64,000 nt of DNA from Urophycis tenuis (Eukaryota; Chordata; Actinopteri; Gadiformes; Phycidae): the NCBI GenBank assembly GCA_036785325.1, contig JAXIVH010000001.1, forward strand, positions 13,714,622 through 13,778,621, written 5' to 3'. How positions within the stretch are numbered: position 1 is the first letter of the stretch; each line of letters opens with the position of its first letter. Shown here piece by piece: positions 32,970-45,372 of this stretch. Under the pieces are notes generated by a model. It made no database searches. It saw only the letters and a program-made list of their open reading frames with translations, and was not told the DNA's origin. The translations under genes were made by a program, and so were the position numbers.

Positions 32970-33224
32970 ATTTGGCGTTGTCGGCAGGATCACTGAACAT
33001 AACAGAGACGTGGGTTCTATGTGGTGGTTTGCGTGCATCATTGTCTCTTCCTGTTTCTTTCTTTCTGTATGGTGTGAGGGCAGCGGCATAGTGGAAGGTT
33101 TAATACATAATATTTAAGGCGTAACGTATTTCTTTCTTTTGAAGGCAAAGCAGCAGTTATTCTAACGTGGACCAGGGGCTTAAGGTAAGGCTGTTTAGGA
33201 TCTTAGAGTTGACCAGAGCTAACC

Positions 33225-34280
33225 ATGGCCCAGGAGCTAGAGGATTTGAGGGTGTTGGTGGCCCAGCTTCAAGCAGATAAGAGGCGGCTTCAGGAACAGG
33301 CTGCCAATGCTAATCCCGCAGCACCCGATTTGCAATCGGCTGCTGTCCCCATTACAGAGAGGCTAGTTTTTATTCCACGTGAACGTAAATGCCCTATATT
33401 TAGTGGGAGGTCTGGCCAACGGCTGAGTGAGTGGCTAGAGGAGGCATAAGCAAGTATGAGAGTACGGCATTTGGCAGCTACTGATCAAGCAGATTTCCTT
33501 TATGACCACTTGGAAGGGGAGGCCCGCGACGAGATAAAGTACCGCCCTAGTGCTGATCGGAGGGATCCAGCTCGCGTAATCGCCATATTAAAAGAACTTT
33601 ATGGTTGTACTGATTCATATGTGGCATTGCAGGAGGGATTCTTTTCTCGGCGACAGCAGGAAGGTGAAACCCTTCAAGAGTTTTCCTTGGCCCTAATGAG
33701 TCTTATGGCCAAAGTAAAGGGTCAGGCACCTGACGGTATGCCAAATGCAGAAGCCCTACTTCGAGATCAGTTCGCTGAACATGTTCTTGATGGGGCTTTG
33801 CGCCATGAGCTTAAGCAGCTGGTGCGGCGTCAGCCCACCGCCACTCTTTTAGAGGTCAGAAAGGAAGCAATGCGATGGGAACGAGAGGGGTTGCCTGGTG
33901 GCATGAGGGGTCGCAGCCATTCTGTCCCTTCAGCCACTGCTATCCAGTATAAGGTACAAAGTAGCTCGCATAACCTGCCTCTGACATTCCCGCCATCCGA
34001 GGTGAGCGAAATAAAGGAGATGTTAAAACTACAACAACGACAGTTGCAATACCAACAAGAGCAATTACAGCAGCTCACTCAAAGTCTTGCTCGCTTGCAA
34101 CGCCCAAACGTACGCACTCATTCTCCCCGTAATGGGCCATTCATTTGCAGGCGTTGCCAACAGCCTGGCCATTACGCCAGGGAATGCGATGGGGTTCGTG
34201 TTCCTGCTCGACCTCAGTCTTCTGGGTCAAACCCTCCCTCTGGTAGTCGGGCTCGCTCACCTTCGGTCTCGGGAAACTAG
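33225..34280 (+). pseudogene. gag of gypsy 1, broken by a stop codon
   Basis: A coiled-coil-like N-terminus (LRVLVAQLQADKRRLQEQ) precedes a capsid-like region and one CCHC zinc knuckle (CRRCQQPGHYARECD) near 34148-34192. An in-frame stop at 33447-33449 splits the frame after codon 74; the same frame resumes at once. Gag forms the particle that packages element RNA. The stop may be inactivating or, less likely, recoded. Confidence 0.85.
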
Positions 34281-37200
34281 TGCCCGCCGGACTACAGAGT
34301 CACACGTCCGGTGGGGCAAATCCTGGCTTTAAAGATGATTCATCACATTTTACTAAGTTTTCAAAGCTGATAGCTTCCTGCCCGCATGTTGAACTGATGT
34401 TGGGAGGGGTCAAAGTGCCTTGCTTAGTAGACACAGGGTCTATGGTGACCACTGTTACTGAGACTTTCTTTTCACAACAGTTTAAGCCTTGGGGACAAGA
34501 GCGTCTTCACTCTTGCCATTGGTTGCAACTTAAAGCAGCCAATGGTCTAGCCATTCCTTACATCGGCTACTTGGAAATGGATGTCCAACTTTGTGGGAAG
34601 TTAATGCCGCAGTGTGGTGTATTGGTGGTCCGGGACCCACAAGGCAGTTCCCATACTTCCGTACCCTGCGTTTTGGGGATGAATGTCATACAAAAGTGTT
34701 TCCAAGAGCTTTTTGGGCTACATGGTCCAGCGCTGTTCGAGTTACCAGCGGTATCGAATGCACCTGTTCCTGTCCAACAGGCATTCCAACGATGCCATAG
34801 CACTCACCTACAGCTGTCTAGAGTGGCTTTGAGCAAGGTCAAAGTCCGGGGTAAAAGGGCCTGTAGAATCCCTGGTGGTACAATGAAATTGGTGGCTGCT
34901 ACATGTTCGGATGAGTATTCTGGGTCTACGGCATTGTTGGAGCCATTGGAGTCGGGTTTACCGGCAGGCTTGTTAGTCTCTCCTGCCCTCATTCAAGTGA
35001 TCCGGGGCACTGCCCACATTCCCATTGTTAATGTGGGCACTGCAGACGTGCTACTCTACCCCCGCACTGTGGTAGGTGGGCTAGAACATGCCCACATTGT
35101 CAGCTTGCCAGCGGGTGTCACTGAAGTTCCTTCTCATACCGCTACTGTGTCCTCTCAATCAGCATCTTCTACTGTGCCTGATCAGATGGAGGCCTTGGAC
35201 CTGTCCTTGTTGACTGCAGAAGACCAAGAACAAGTGCGATCCTTATTAAGGAGATACACCCATGTCTTCTCAACCAATGAATTTGACCTGGGGTGTACTA
35301 ACTTAGTGGCCCATGAGATTCCCCTTGAAGATAGCGCCCCAGTGCGACAGCGCTACCGACGCATACCTCCATCGGAGTATGAGTTGGTAAAGGGACATAT
35401 CAATCAACTGCTGGAAACTCAAGTGATTCGTGAAAGTTGCAGCCCATACGCTTCCCCCATCGTTCTTGTGAAGAAAAGGGATGGCAGCTTGCGTATGTGC
35501 GTCGACTATAGACAACTGAATAGCAAAACAAGAAAAGACGCCTTTCCTCTCCCACGCATAGAGGAGTCTCTAGATGCGCTTACAGGGGCTCAATGGTTTT
35601 CCACCCTCGATTTGGCTAGTGGCTACAACCAGGTGCCGGTTAGAGAGGAAGACAAACCCAAAACCGCATTTTGCACGCCCTTCGGGCTATTTGAATGGAA
35701 TCGCATGCCGTTTGGACTCTGTAATGCCCCCAGCACCTTCCAGCGGTTAATGCAGCGGATATTCGGGGATCAACAGTGTCAGTCGTTGCTCCTCTACCTG
35801 GATGACATTGTGGTTTTTTCTGTCTCCGTTAAGCAACATCTGGAACGGCTTGGTACGGTGTTGGGTCGGCTGGAACATGAAGGTCTAAAGGTGAAGCTTT
35901 CCAAGTGTGCGTTTTTCCAGCAACAAGTACGGTATTTGGGCCATATAATCTCTAACCAGGGCGTTGCCACGGACCCTAGTAAAATTGAGGTGGTATCTTC
36001 TTGGCCAATTCCTACCACTGCTTCTGAGCTGCGATCCTTTTTGGGGTTCGCTAGCTATTACAGGCGATTTGTCGAGGGCTTTGCTAAGCTAGCGGCTCCA
36101 TTACACCGGCTGGTGGCAGAGCTGGCCAAAGCAGGGCCGAGAAAAGGACCTCAAAGAGCAACCATACAGAGTTGGTCTAGAGAGTGTCAGGCAAGTTTTG
36201 AAGCTCTTAAGACAAAACTGACTACTGCCCCAGTACTTGCTTACGCCGATTTCCAACGGCCATTCATTTTAGAAGTGGATGCAAGCTATGGGGGCTTGGG
36301 TGCGGTATTGTCGCAGGAACAAGGGGGCCGCGTAAGGCCCATAGCCTATGCAAGCCGAGGATTGAGACCTGCTGAAAGGAACATGCAGAACTATAGTTCC
36401 ATGAAATTAGAGTTATTGGGCCTCAAATGGGCCCTCACGGAAAAATTCTGTGAGTACCTACTGGGTCACAAATGCACTGTCTATACAGACAACAACCCAC
36501 TGAGTCACCTGGCCACAGCGAAGCTTGGCGCCACTGAGCAGCGTTGGTTAGGCCAATTGTCTTCATTTGACTATGAAGTCAAATATCGGTCAGGGAGGAG
36601 TAACAAGAATGCGGATGCACTCTCTAGGCTGCATCTACCAGACTCCCAAACCGCAGAGGCCATTGCTCCAGGTACTGCTCTTCCCCAACAGCTACAACAG
36701 ATGCTACAGCCAGGGCCAGCCATGGTTACCCAATCTGTAATTTCTGTTTTCCCGGCCCATACACCGGTCGAGATGTCTACTCGACAGCAGGTAGACCCCA
36801 CCATCCAAGAAGCCTTGGTCTTTTGGAAGCGGAGGGAACGCCCCCGCCCCCAAGAACGCAAACAGATCTCTCCACAGGCATTAGCCCTGCTCAAACAGTG
36901 GGATCGCTTGGTGGAGTGGGATGACGTGGTTTATCGCAAGGTCTTCCATTCAGATGGGGGGGAAGTAATATGGCAGTTGTTGTTGCCTGAGAGCCTGCGA
37001 GAAGAAGCGCTAACCCAGGCCCATCAGCAGCATGGCCACCAGGGAACCGAAAGGACCCTGGAGCTCCTGCGGCAAAGGTGCTTTTGGCCAGGAATGTCTT
37101 CGGATGTGGCACGTTGGTGTCAGTTGTGCGACCGATGCCAGGTAGCCAAAGACAACCATCCCCCTGCACAGAGCTTCATGGGCCATCTACTAGCGGGGCG

Positions 37201-38498
37201 ACCCAATGAAATCTTGGCAATCGATTTTACCACCCTGGAGCCAGCCAGAAATGGGCAGGAAAACGTGCTGGTAATCACTGACGTTTTTAGTAAGTACACA
37301 TTGGCCATCCCGACCAGTGATCAACGGGCTCAGACAGTGGCACGGGTGCTGGTAGGGGAGTGGTTCTCAAAGCTTGGGGTCCCGGGCCGAATTCATTCGG
37401 ACCAGGGCCGCAGCTTTGAAAATAGGCTGATCCAGGAGCTTTGTGCTCTCTATGAAATTCAAAAAACGCGCACTACTCCGTATCATCCAGCTGGAAACGG
37501 GCAGTGCGAACGTTTTAATAGGACTATGCACAACTTGTTACGAACTCTACCAGTCTCTCGGAAACGAGACTGGCACGTCTGCCTGCCACAGATCCTATAC
37601 TGCTAATGCCACTCCCCACAGGGCCACAGGGGAGGCGCCATATTTCTTGATGTTTGGACAAGAACCACGATTGCCATTGGATTTCTTATTGGGTAATGTC
37701 CCAGAGCCCTCTGGTGGTATGGTGCACGAATGGGTGCGAGAGCACCAGGCTCGGTTGCAACTTGCCTTCCATGGGGCAAGAGAGCGGCTGCAGGCAGCAG
37801 CTACACGCCGTAAGACGAACCACGACCAGCGAGTGCGTGAAGCACCGCTTAAGGACAATCAGTTGGTATATCTCCGAAATGTCAGTGTGAGGGGGCGTCA
37901 CAAAATCAGTGACTTGTGGAGCTCAGCAGTGCACCAGGTACTGCGAGCTCCGAAAGAGGGTGGTGCGGTGTACACCGTGGCACCAGTGGACGACCTCACC
38001 AAAGCTCGGCAAATACATCGTTCTCTGCTGAAGCCGGTGGTCCAAGACAACCTGCCGCCTCCCCCTCCTGTTGACCAAATTTTGGCTCAACCATTCACCC
38101 CAGATGTACACCCGCAAGATAATTGGCTCGGAGATTATGACTTGCTGATCCATGATAGACCTACGCCTCAGCCGGCCTCGGAGCCCCAGGCCCAGCCAGC
38201 CATTTCCCTCACCACCAGGCCCCAGAGCCACCCTGCCCTTGCGTCTGAGCCCCAGGCTATCAGATCATCCGGGGTAGCATCTCATACGAGAGAACGCCCG
38301 GCAGGAGACTCAGTCACGCCTCCTCCCAGTATGTTGTCTCTCCCAGTCCCTCGAGGGGAGGTGACGGGCACTCCATTCTCAGTGGATGTTTCACTGACTG
38401 GCCCTTCTGTCGACACTGCAGTATCACTGCGGAAAACCTCCCGGTCAACGGCTGGACAACACTCGAATATCCACCACCTTCCGCAGTCGCTACGCTAG
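34280..38498 (+). pseudogene. pol of gypsy 1 (PR-RT-RH-IN), broken by a frameshift
   Basis: Frame 34280-37606 holds the aspartic protease (LVDTGS, about 34425), RT (LYLDDIVVFS, about 35793), RNase H (LEVDAS, about 36270; TDNNPL, about 36486), the integrase HHCC zinc finger (about 37020-37140) and the integrase core (AIDFTT, HSDQG, NGQCERFNR). It stops at 37606. The rest of the integrase continues in another frame to 38498 and includes a VYTVAPVDD segment and a Pro-rich tail. A length change close to 37600 explains the break. A polypurine tract lies at 38569-38583. Confidence 0.9.
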
Positions 38499-38584
38499 TG
38501 TTGTAAGTGCAGCTTTGGGTAAACAAAAGCTCATCCTTTTTGATAGCTCATCGTCGGGGCGACGATCTAAAAGGTGGGGTAGAT

Positions 38585-40153
38585 TGTGGCAGGATGGACT
38601 GGTTTTGGGGATCCAGTCATCCTTACCTTTTGACATGATTGGCTCTCTTATTCCTTCTGCATTGTGATTGGCTCTCATTAACACTTTGCTGACCAATCGG
38701 GTGCACAGGAAGCCATTATAGTTTCTCCGTACCCCTAGGCCAGCATGCAACGCTATAGGCTTGTATCGTTGGTGTTCACAAGATTTCCGGCTGTGGTGCA
38801 GGTACGTGAAGGCCTACTGCAAATGTGTTTTAGTTATTAGCGGCATGTGGCTTACACGGAACTCTCATCTTTTATAGATATCTTTCCCGTGTTGGGATTT
38901 AGCCATCTGACTTCCGGAGTAGTGGACTATTATTCTTTGCATGCCACGCAGTGCTTGCGACTTCGGTGTATCAACATACTGATTGCTCAGGTAAGTTGTT
39001 TTCCTCTTCGGGTTGTGTGGTTATGTTATCAGGGTTGTAGGTTTATTAGTCTATTGTGTGTTTCAGGGATTCAGCAATGAAGGATTTACCGGTCTGCCTT
39101 GGGACAACTGCTGCTTTGCCTAGCGCTGTTCGCGCACGTCTATTGTGCAATTGATGCGCCACCATTACCTTCCAGACTCATCCTCTTCACGTGGCCATGT
39201 TTGCGGCCGATCTAGATCAACTTGCCCTCATACTGTTGTGATCTGCGCATGAATTAATGAATGTTTGTTCTGCCATTCTAGTGTTATCTGGCGTGTGTTG
39301 TCCGCCTTTGTCTTATTGCTTATTTGTCAATGGTAATTGTTTCCTTTTATTTTTGTTCGGCTCTTCTGTGCTCCTGGTAGGAGGCCGTTTGCTTCGCGCA
39401 GTGTCCACTTGCTGTGGAGCGTCAGTACTGCCGTCGATTACAGCTTTGTTTCCTTCCGTGTTTGTTTGTTTTATTATTTGTTTGTGTTTGTCATCCTTGG
39501 TCTGTGCGTGTGTGTGTGTGTGTGTGTGTGCATGATCGTGATCCTTATAAATTCTCCTCTCTATCTCTAACCTGTTACCAGGTGCTGAGTGCGGCGGTGT
39601 GGACGGCGTCCTCCAGGTGGTGGGTACCCTTCAGTGTGGACTGTGAGTGTTTGTTTTCCACAGTGTGACCATTGCCGTGTCGTGTGTGTGTGACTGCGTG
39701 GCCGTGCACGTGTGGTTGTAGTGGTTCCCTTGATACTCATGCCTAAGTAGCCGGACGTCCACCGGTACGCCTCGGCCCTGCTCCTGCCTACCCTCTCCTG
39801 TGAGTGAATTGTGTGTGTTAGTTCTGTGCTCTTAAGTGTGGTTTTAGTGTATTCCCCGACGACCATGAATTATTGCATTTATCGGATTGCTGTGATTTTG
39901 CGGTGTTGTTAAATACTGTTTGTAGTGACTTGTATCCAGTGTGCAGTGTAATGAATTGCTGACGTCAGCTTGTAGTGTGTAATACTTGACTTGCAGTGGA
40001 ATCAATAAAAGTGTGTTTCTCTGCATGGAACCATGTCTCTGTCCACTCAGTACACGAACCTGAATGCCTAATCTTGAGGGTGTTAGTGGTAACTTTAAGT
40101 TCCCCGGGCTCAACTGGGGTGGCGTTGTCGAACCCTGTACTGCTTCTGCTACA
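38585..40153 (+). repeat. 3' LTR of gypsy 1
   Basis: Same 1569-bp length and termini as the 5' LTR. Confidence 0.9.
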
Positions 40154-40399
40154 CTTGCCTGCTCCCGGAGACGCAGTGTATTATATTCAAGTCCCAAATC
40201 GGAACAGCATGACAGGAATGTCCCATTCTGATTGGCTTATAATGTATAAAGATTACATGTTACTAAAAAGATTTGACATGGTGTATCCTTCAATCACTTT
40301 AAGTTATGTCTCCAAGTTCCAGAGAGCTAGACTTAAAGTCGCCAAGAGGATCAACCTAACCGTACCATTGCTAGATAAAATTTTTCCCAAGCGGCAACA

Positions 40400-40905
40400 T
40401 TCCATGCTGAAAAATGGAGCCCATGCGGAAGTGCAAAAACTTGCAGTACCTCGACTGGCCGCTTGAGGCTGGCTGCAGAACGGAGTCAACTCCCATAGAC
40501 ACCCATGTTAAAATGTCCAACTTTACAGCCAAAATAAACATGTTTACCACCTGGTTCAAAAAACAGTTTTGGTGTCTTTCAGTAGTGTTCGAGTCCATGA
40601 CAACTGTGAGGGGGGTGAATTTTTTTAGAATCCATTATTTTAATGCACAGAGAAGGATTTATTTTATGAATAATTAAGTGCGTGGTCAACTTGATTGGCA
40701 GCTGTCATATGTCATCACGGCATGACCTTCACGGATTCGAGACTTTGATTGGTCTGGCCGGAGGTAGGCGGGCTTAGAACACAGACTGAAATGTCCAAGA
40801 TGGCGGCGCCCAGAAGCTCAATTTTAGGCTTCATCTCCGCTGTTAAGAAGTCTATGGGTGACGTCACGGAGGGTTTGTCCATATATATATACAGTCTACG
40901 AAAAC
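40400..40905. repeat. Unclassified interspersed repeat
   Basis: Non-coding. It contains phrases that I recall as common in fish repeats (TGGAGCCCATGCGGAAG; AATGTCCAACTTTACAGCC; a TGACGTCA near 40858; an ending ATATATACAGTCTA). Class unknown. Confidence 0.4.
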
Positions 40906-43900
40906 GCCTTCTGAGAAATACCCCCAGGGGAGCCCGAGAGGGGGGGAGAATGAGAACCCCAACAGGACGGACCCAACGGCATCGAACCACGCAAACGGAA
41001 ACACGACTATGAATTCAACATGCATCTGCGGAAAAGTGTGCAAGAACACGAAAGGCCTGAAAATACACCAGGCCAGGATGAAATGCAGGGAGCAGGAGAA
41101 CATACTGCAACGCACAGGATCTGATCCTGGTGAGACGCAGGAGGAGCCCGGCCAGGAATCACCCCACAGAGCCCAGTCCCTCCAAGCAGTAGAGCCTCCC
41201 AATTCCTACAAAATAGTCCAACAGAAGCGGATCAAATGGCCTCCAGCTAAGAGCCAGTCAGTGTGGTCTCAGTTTGACACTGACGTGAGCAAGATCCTGG
41301 AAACGTCGAGTAAGGGAGGAGCAGACCAGCGACTCGAGACCATGACGGCTGTCATTGTCAGCTATGCAGCTGAGAGGTTTGGCCACATCAAGAGAAGTAA
41401 CATCAAACCCAGCTACACTATGAACCGCAGAGCCACTCAGATCCACAAGCTGCGTCAAGAACTTCGAAGCCTCAAACAACAGCATAAGGTGGCTAGCGAG
41501 GACGAAAAGCAACCGCTTGTCGAGCTTCGCAACATCCTCAGGAAGAAGCTCAAAACACTGCGCAGAGCAGAGTGGCACCGAAGGCGGGGGAGGGAAAGAG
41601 CAAGGAAGCGCGCTGCTTTCATCTCCAACCCCTTCACTTTCTCCAAGAAGCTCCTGGGGGATAAGCGCAGTGGCAGCCTGGTCTGCTCAGCGGAGGAGGT
41701 AAACTCCTTTCTGCACAACACCTTGAGTGACCCGGCGAGAGACCTGGAGCTACAGCCGCAGAGGGCCCTCATAAGCCCACACACACCATCAGTGGAGTTT
41801 GCTCTGAGGGAGCCCACTTGGACTGAGGCTCAGGAAGTGGTGAAGGGAGCCAGAACAGCATCAGCCCCAGGCCCTAGTGGAGTCCCATACACTGTCTACA
41901 AGCGCTGCCCGCAACTCCTTCGTCACCTGTGGAAGATCCTGAGGGTGATTTGGCGCAGGGGGAAAGTTGCGAACCAATGGAGACACGCTGAGGGTGTGTG
42001 GATCCCCAAGGAAGAAGACTCCAAGGACATCAGTCAGTTTCGAACCATCTCGCTGCTAAGCGTCGAAGGCAAGATCTTCTTCAGCATCCTGTCACGGCGA
42101 CTAACAGAGTTTCTTCTGAAGAACAGCTATATTGACACCTCTGTTCAGAAGGGTGGTATCCCTGGAGTGCCGGGTTGCTTGGAACACACTGGTGTGGTAA
42201 CACAACTCCTCAGGGAGGCACGCGAGGGGAAAGGGGACCTCACTGTGCTGTGGCTCGATCTCGCCAATGCATATGGCTCTATCCCACACAAGCTTGTTGG
42301 GCTCGCCCTCTATCGACATCATGTTCCCAGCAAAGTCTCAGACCTTATTCTGGACTACTATAGTAACTTCAGGCTAAGAGTCTCCGCTGGATCAGTTACA
42401 TCAGATTGGCACCGGCTTGAGAAAGGCATTATAACTGGCTGCACCATCTCAGTCATCCTTTTCGCCCTCGCCATGAACATGATTGTCAAGTCAGCTGAGG
42501 TGGAGTGCAGGGGCCCCTTGACAACATCAGGAGTGCGCCAGCCACCGATAAGAGCCTTCATGGATGACCTAACTGTCACCACTACATCTGTACCGGGCAG
42601 CAGGTGGATTCTCCAAGGCCTAGAGAAGCTCATCACTTGGGCAAGGATGAGCTTTAAGCCAGCAAAATCAAGGTCTTTAGTGCTCAAGAGAGGGAAAGTG
42701 GTGGACAGATTCCGCTTCTCACTGGCGGGAGCCACCATTCCATCCATCACGGAAAAGCCAGTGAAGAGCCTCGGGAAGCATTTCGACTGCAGCCTCAAAG
42801 ATTCTGCCTCCATCCAGAGATCCAGCAAAGAACTTGAGGACTGGCTCAGCCGGGTTGACAAGACCGGTCTGCCAGGGAGGTTCAAGGCCTGGATTTACCA
42901 GCATTCCATCCTGCCCCGGATCCTGTGGCCTCTGCTAGTGTACACAGTACCTATGACAACAGTAGAGGGCATGGAGAGGAAGATCAGCAGCTACCTTCGG
43001 AGATGGCTTGGCCTACCACGCAGCCTAAGCAGCTCTGCTCTGTATGGCACCAGTAACATCCTGCAGCTCCCATTCAGTGGTCTCACTGAAGAGTTCATGG
43101 TGTCCAGAACACGGGAAGCACTGCAATACAGAGAATCCAGAGATCCGAAGGTGGCATCAGCTGGTATCCAGGTGCAAACAGGCAGGAAATGGAATGCAGG
43201 GAAGGCTCTAGACGTGGCTGAATCACGGCTGAGGCAGAAGGCGCTGGTGGGGTCCATTGCAACAGGGCGTGCAGGCATTGGCTACCTTCCTTCAACCAGA
43301 GTTGACAATGCCCAGGGCAAGGAGCGCCAACACCTGATCCAGGACGAAGTGCGGGCAGGCGTGGAGGAAGTACGAGCTAGCAGGATGGTGGGAATGGGGC
43401 AGCAAGGAGCATGGACTAAATGGGAGAATGTTCTGCAACGTAAGATCACCTGGTCAAACATCTGGAAAGCAGACTTCCATCGGATCAGGTTCTTAGTCCA
43501 GGCTGTTTATGATGTCCTTCCCAGCCCAGCGAACCTCCACGTCTGGGGTAAAACAGAGACACCATCCTGTCCCCACTGCTCAGGATGGGGCTCTCTGGAA
43601 CATCTACTCAGCAGCTGCCCAAAAGCCCTAGGAGACGGGCGCTATCGCTGGCGCCACGACCAGGTGCTTAGGGCAATCGCTGACAGCATCTCCACCGCCA
43701 TCAACACCAGCAAAGGCCACCACAAGCCAAAGACTATCACCTTCCACAGAGCTGGAGAGAAGCCCAACGTACTACCACGGGCAAAGACCGGCCTCCTCAC
43801 CTCCGCCAGCGACTGGAAACTAGAAGTCGACCTGGGCAGACAGCTGAAGTTTCCTCCCAGGATCACACCAACTAGGCTTCGCCCAGACATGATCATCGTC

Positions 43901-44395
43901 TCAGATTCCACCAAGCAGCTGATCATTCTGGAGCTCACTGTGCCATGGGAAGAACGCATGGACGAGGCCAACGAGAGGAAGCGTGCCAAGTACCAGGAGC
44001 TGGTGGAAGAGTGTAGGAGGCAAGGCTGGAAAACAATCTGCGAGCCTCTGGAGGTGGGCTGCCGGGGATTCGCAGGGCATTCACTCTGCAGAGTCTTCAC
44101 GCGGCTAGGACTCGTCGGTGAAGCAAAGCGGAAGGCCATCAGATCCGCAACTGAAGCCGCAGAGAGAGCCACAAGATGGCTCTGGATTAAGAGGGCAGAT
44201 TCGTGGACAAACGCTGCTGGGACACAGGCCGGGGTTTGATCACCCCCGGTCGGGTCGCCTGGGCTGAGGGGGTCTGATGTTGAAAGACCCGAAACCCCCA
44301 ATGATCCTAGGAAACAACATCACTGAGGATGTGTCCCAGCGCATCCGTAAGATGTATCTTTCACCTTTGATTTTTCCTAACAGTGGGGACAATAA
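40906..44395 (+). mobile_element. R2-like LINE with intact ORF
   Basis: A roughly 100-nt leader, one intact ORF and a 3'UTR of about 150 nt. The 5' limit is set by the end of the preceding repeat; no TSD was read. The clade (R2/HERO/NeSL-like) is not certain. Confidence 0.7.
41009..44239 (+). CDS. R2-like reverse transcriptase/restriction-like endonuclease
   Basis: Intact 1076-aa frame. The N-terminal C2H2-type finger (CICGKVCKN...HQARMKC, residues about 5-28) should bind DNA. A basic region follows (about 145-215). RT covers about 285-560 (GPSGVPYTVY, WIPKEEDS, RTISLLSVEGK, LWLDLANAYGS, ITGCTISVILF, catalytic AFMDDLTVTT). The C-terminal CCHC is CPHC...EHLLSSC (about 855). The endonuclease-like core is RLRPDMIIV...ILELTVPWEERM, with the usual distal KY. 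FMDD replaces the commoner Y/FADD. No internal stop. Confidence 0.85.
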   Translation: MNSTCICGKVCKNTKGLKIHQARMKCREQENILQRTGSDPGETQEEPGQESPHRAQSLQAVEPPNSYKIVQQKRIKWPPAKSQSVWSQFDTDVSKILETSSKGGADQRLETMTAVIVSYAAERFGHIKRSNIKPSYTMNRRATQIHKLRQELRSLKQQHKVASEDEKQPLVELRNILRKKLKTLRRAEWHRRRGRERARKRAAFISNPFTFSKKLLGDKRSGSLVCSAEEVNSFLHNTLSDPARDLELQPQRALISPHTPSVEFALREPTWTEAQEVVKGARTASAPGPSGVPYTVYKRCPQLLRHLWKILRVIWRRGKVANQWRHAEGVWIPKEEDSKDISQFRTISLLSVEGKIFFSILSRRLTEFLLKNSYIDTSVQKGGIPGVPGCLEHTGVVTQLLREAREGKGDLTVLWLDLANAYGSIPHKLVGLALYRHHVPSKVSDLILDYYSNFRLRVSAGSVTSDWHRLEKGIITGCTISVILFALAMNMIVKSAEVECRGPLTTSGVRQPPIRAFMDDLTVTTTSVPGSRWILQGLEKLITWARMSFKPAKSRSLVLKRGKVVDRFRFSLAGATIPSITEKPVKSLGKHFDCSLKDSASIQRSSKELEDWLSRVDKTGLPGRFKAWIYQHSILPRILWPLLVYTVPMTTVEGMERKISSYLRRWLGLPRSLSSSALYGTSNILQLPFSGLTEEFMVSRTREALQYRESRDPKVASAGIQVQTGRKWNAGKALDVAESRLRQKALVGSIATGRAGIGYLPSTRVDNAQGKERQHLIQDEVRAGVEEVRASRMVGMGQQGAWTKWENVLQRKITWSNIWKADFHRIRFLVQAVYDVLPSPANLHVWGKTETPSCPHCSGWGSLEHLLSSCPKALGDGRYRWRHDQVLRAIADSISTAINTSKGHHKPKTITFHRAGEKPNVLPRAKTGLLTSASDWKLEVDLGRQLKFPPRITPTRLRPDMIIVSDSTKQLIILELTVPWEERMDEANERKRAKYQELVEECRRQGWKTICEPLEVGCRGFAGHSLCRVFTRLGLVGEAKRKAIRSATEAAERATRWLWIKRADSWTNAAGTQAGV

Positions 44396-45372
44396 GCATA
44401 AGCTTGAGTGTGGTTTGAAAAGTGCTGGGTACCCCTATTCATCCATTCAACGCTGCATTACAATATGCTCTACAGCAGGGGTCTTCACATAAAATTTCAA
44501 TGGGTCCACCAGGACGAAATGTCTGCAGGTCTGGGTCCGGGGACTTTTTTTTTTACGGTGCATCTTGAAATATTTACTTTAATTGTATTGGCAATAACTG
44601 CCTTCATTCAAATTAAATAAAGTAAACTTATTTTTTAAAGTCAACAATGTTTATTGAAAAAAAATAAAAGTAGCATTTTACATTTGGTTGCATTTTATGC
44701 TCTTGTATGTGGATTTTAAATAACATGAAGGCTACAAATATTTAAAATTAAATCTGCTTTAGAAACAAAATATCTTTTTAGGCAGGCACATCTGGATTTA
44801 AGTGCAAAAAAGTAGCATGAAATTCCCTGAAACAAAGTAGCTGAACTGGTTTAACACTAAATTTAAAACTTGAATACATTTAGCTACTGAACAGCTTCAC
44901 AGATCATCCTGTCTATCATTTTCTCTTATTTAACTCTTTCCCACCGTCTCCTCTTTTTACAACTCATTAATAGGAGCTTGAGAGAAGCGGGCTCCATCTT
45001 TTCCAGCCAACTTTTTGAATCTGGGCTCAAACGATGTCAGGGCCATCCTCAAACACATGTGAAGGTGATCATTAGTGAGCCTGTTACGATGTTTGTCTTT
45101 GACAATGTTCATGGTCGAGAAAGCTGCTTCGCAGCTATAGGTGGAACCAAACATGGTCAAAGTGTACATAGCTACTTTGCTCAGACCTGTGAAGCCTTTT
45201 CCTGGGACCATCTCCATCCAAAAGGTGGCAGGTTCACTTCCTCCAAATTGTTCTTTTAGTGCCACATCTGTCTGAAGATCAACCAGTTCCATCTGTAGAG
45301 GACCAGCTTTGGCCCACTTGAAGAGGTGTGTGACCTCCTTTGAGAAGCTCCTGGGATCAGTAATAAGGAAGG

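Larger units (their letters stand above)
31401..40153 (+). mobile_element. Ty3/gypsy LTR retrotransposon 1
   Basis: 8753 bp with a 4-bp TSD CTTG (31397-31400 and 40154-40157), two 1569-bp LTRs, gag, then protease-RT-RNase H-integrase. By eye the LTRs differ at eight positions (about 0.5%), so the insertion is young. Gag has an internal stop and pol a frameshift, so this copy is not autonomous as read. It lies about 416 bp upstream of the lectin A start codon in opposite orientation. Confidence 0.9.
31252..40399 (-). repeat. 435-bp interspersed repeat, copy Y, split by a gypsy element
   Basis: 31252-31400 and 40158-40399 together form an inverted counterpart of 21973-22407. Removing the gypsy element and one CTTG restores colinearity with copy X, which dates Y before the gypsy insertion. 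Confidence 0.8.
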
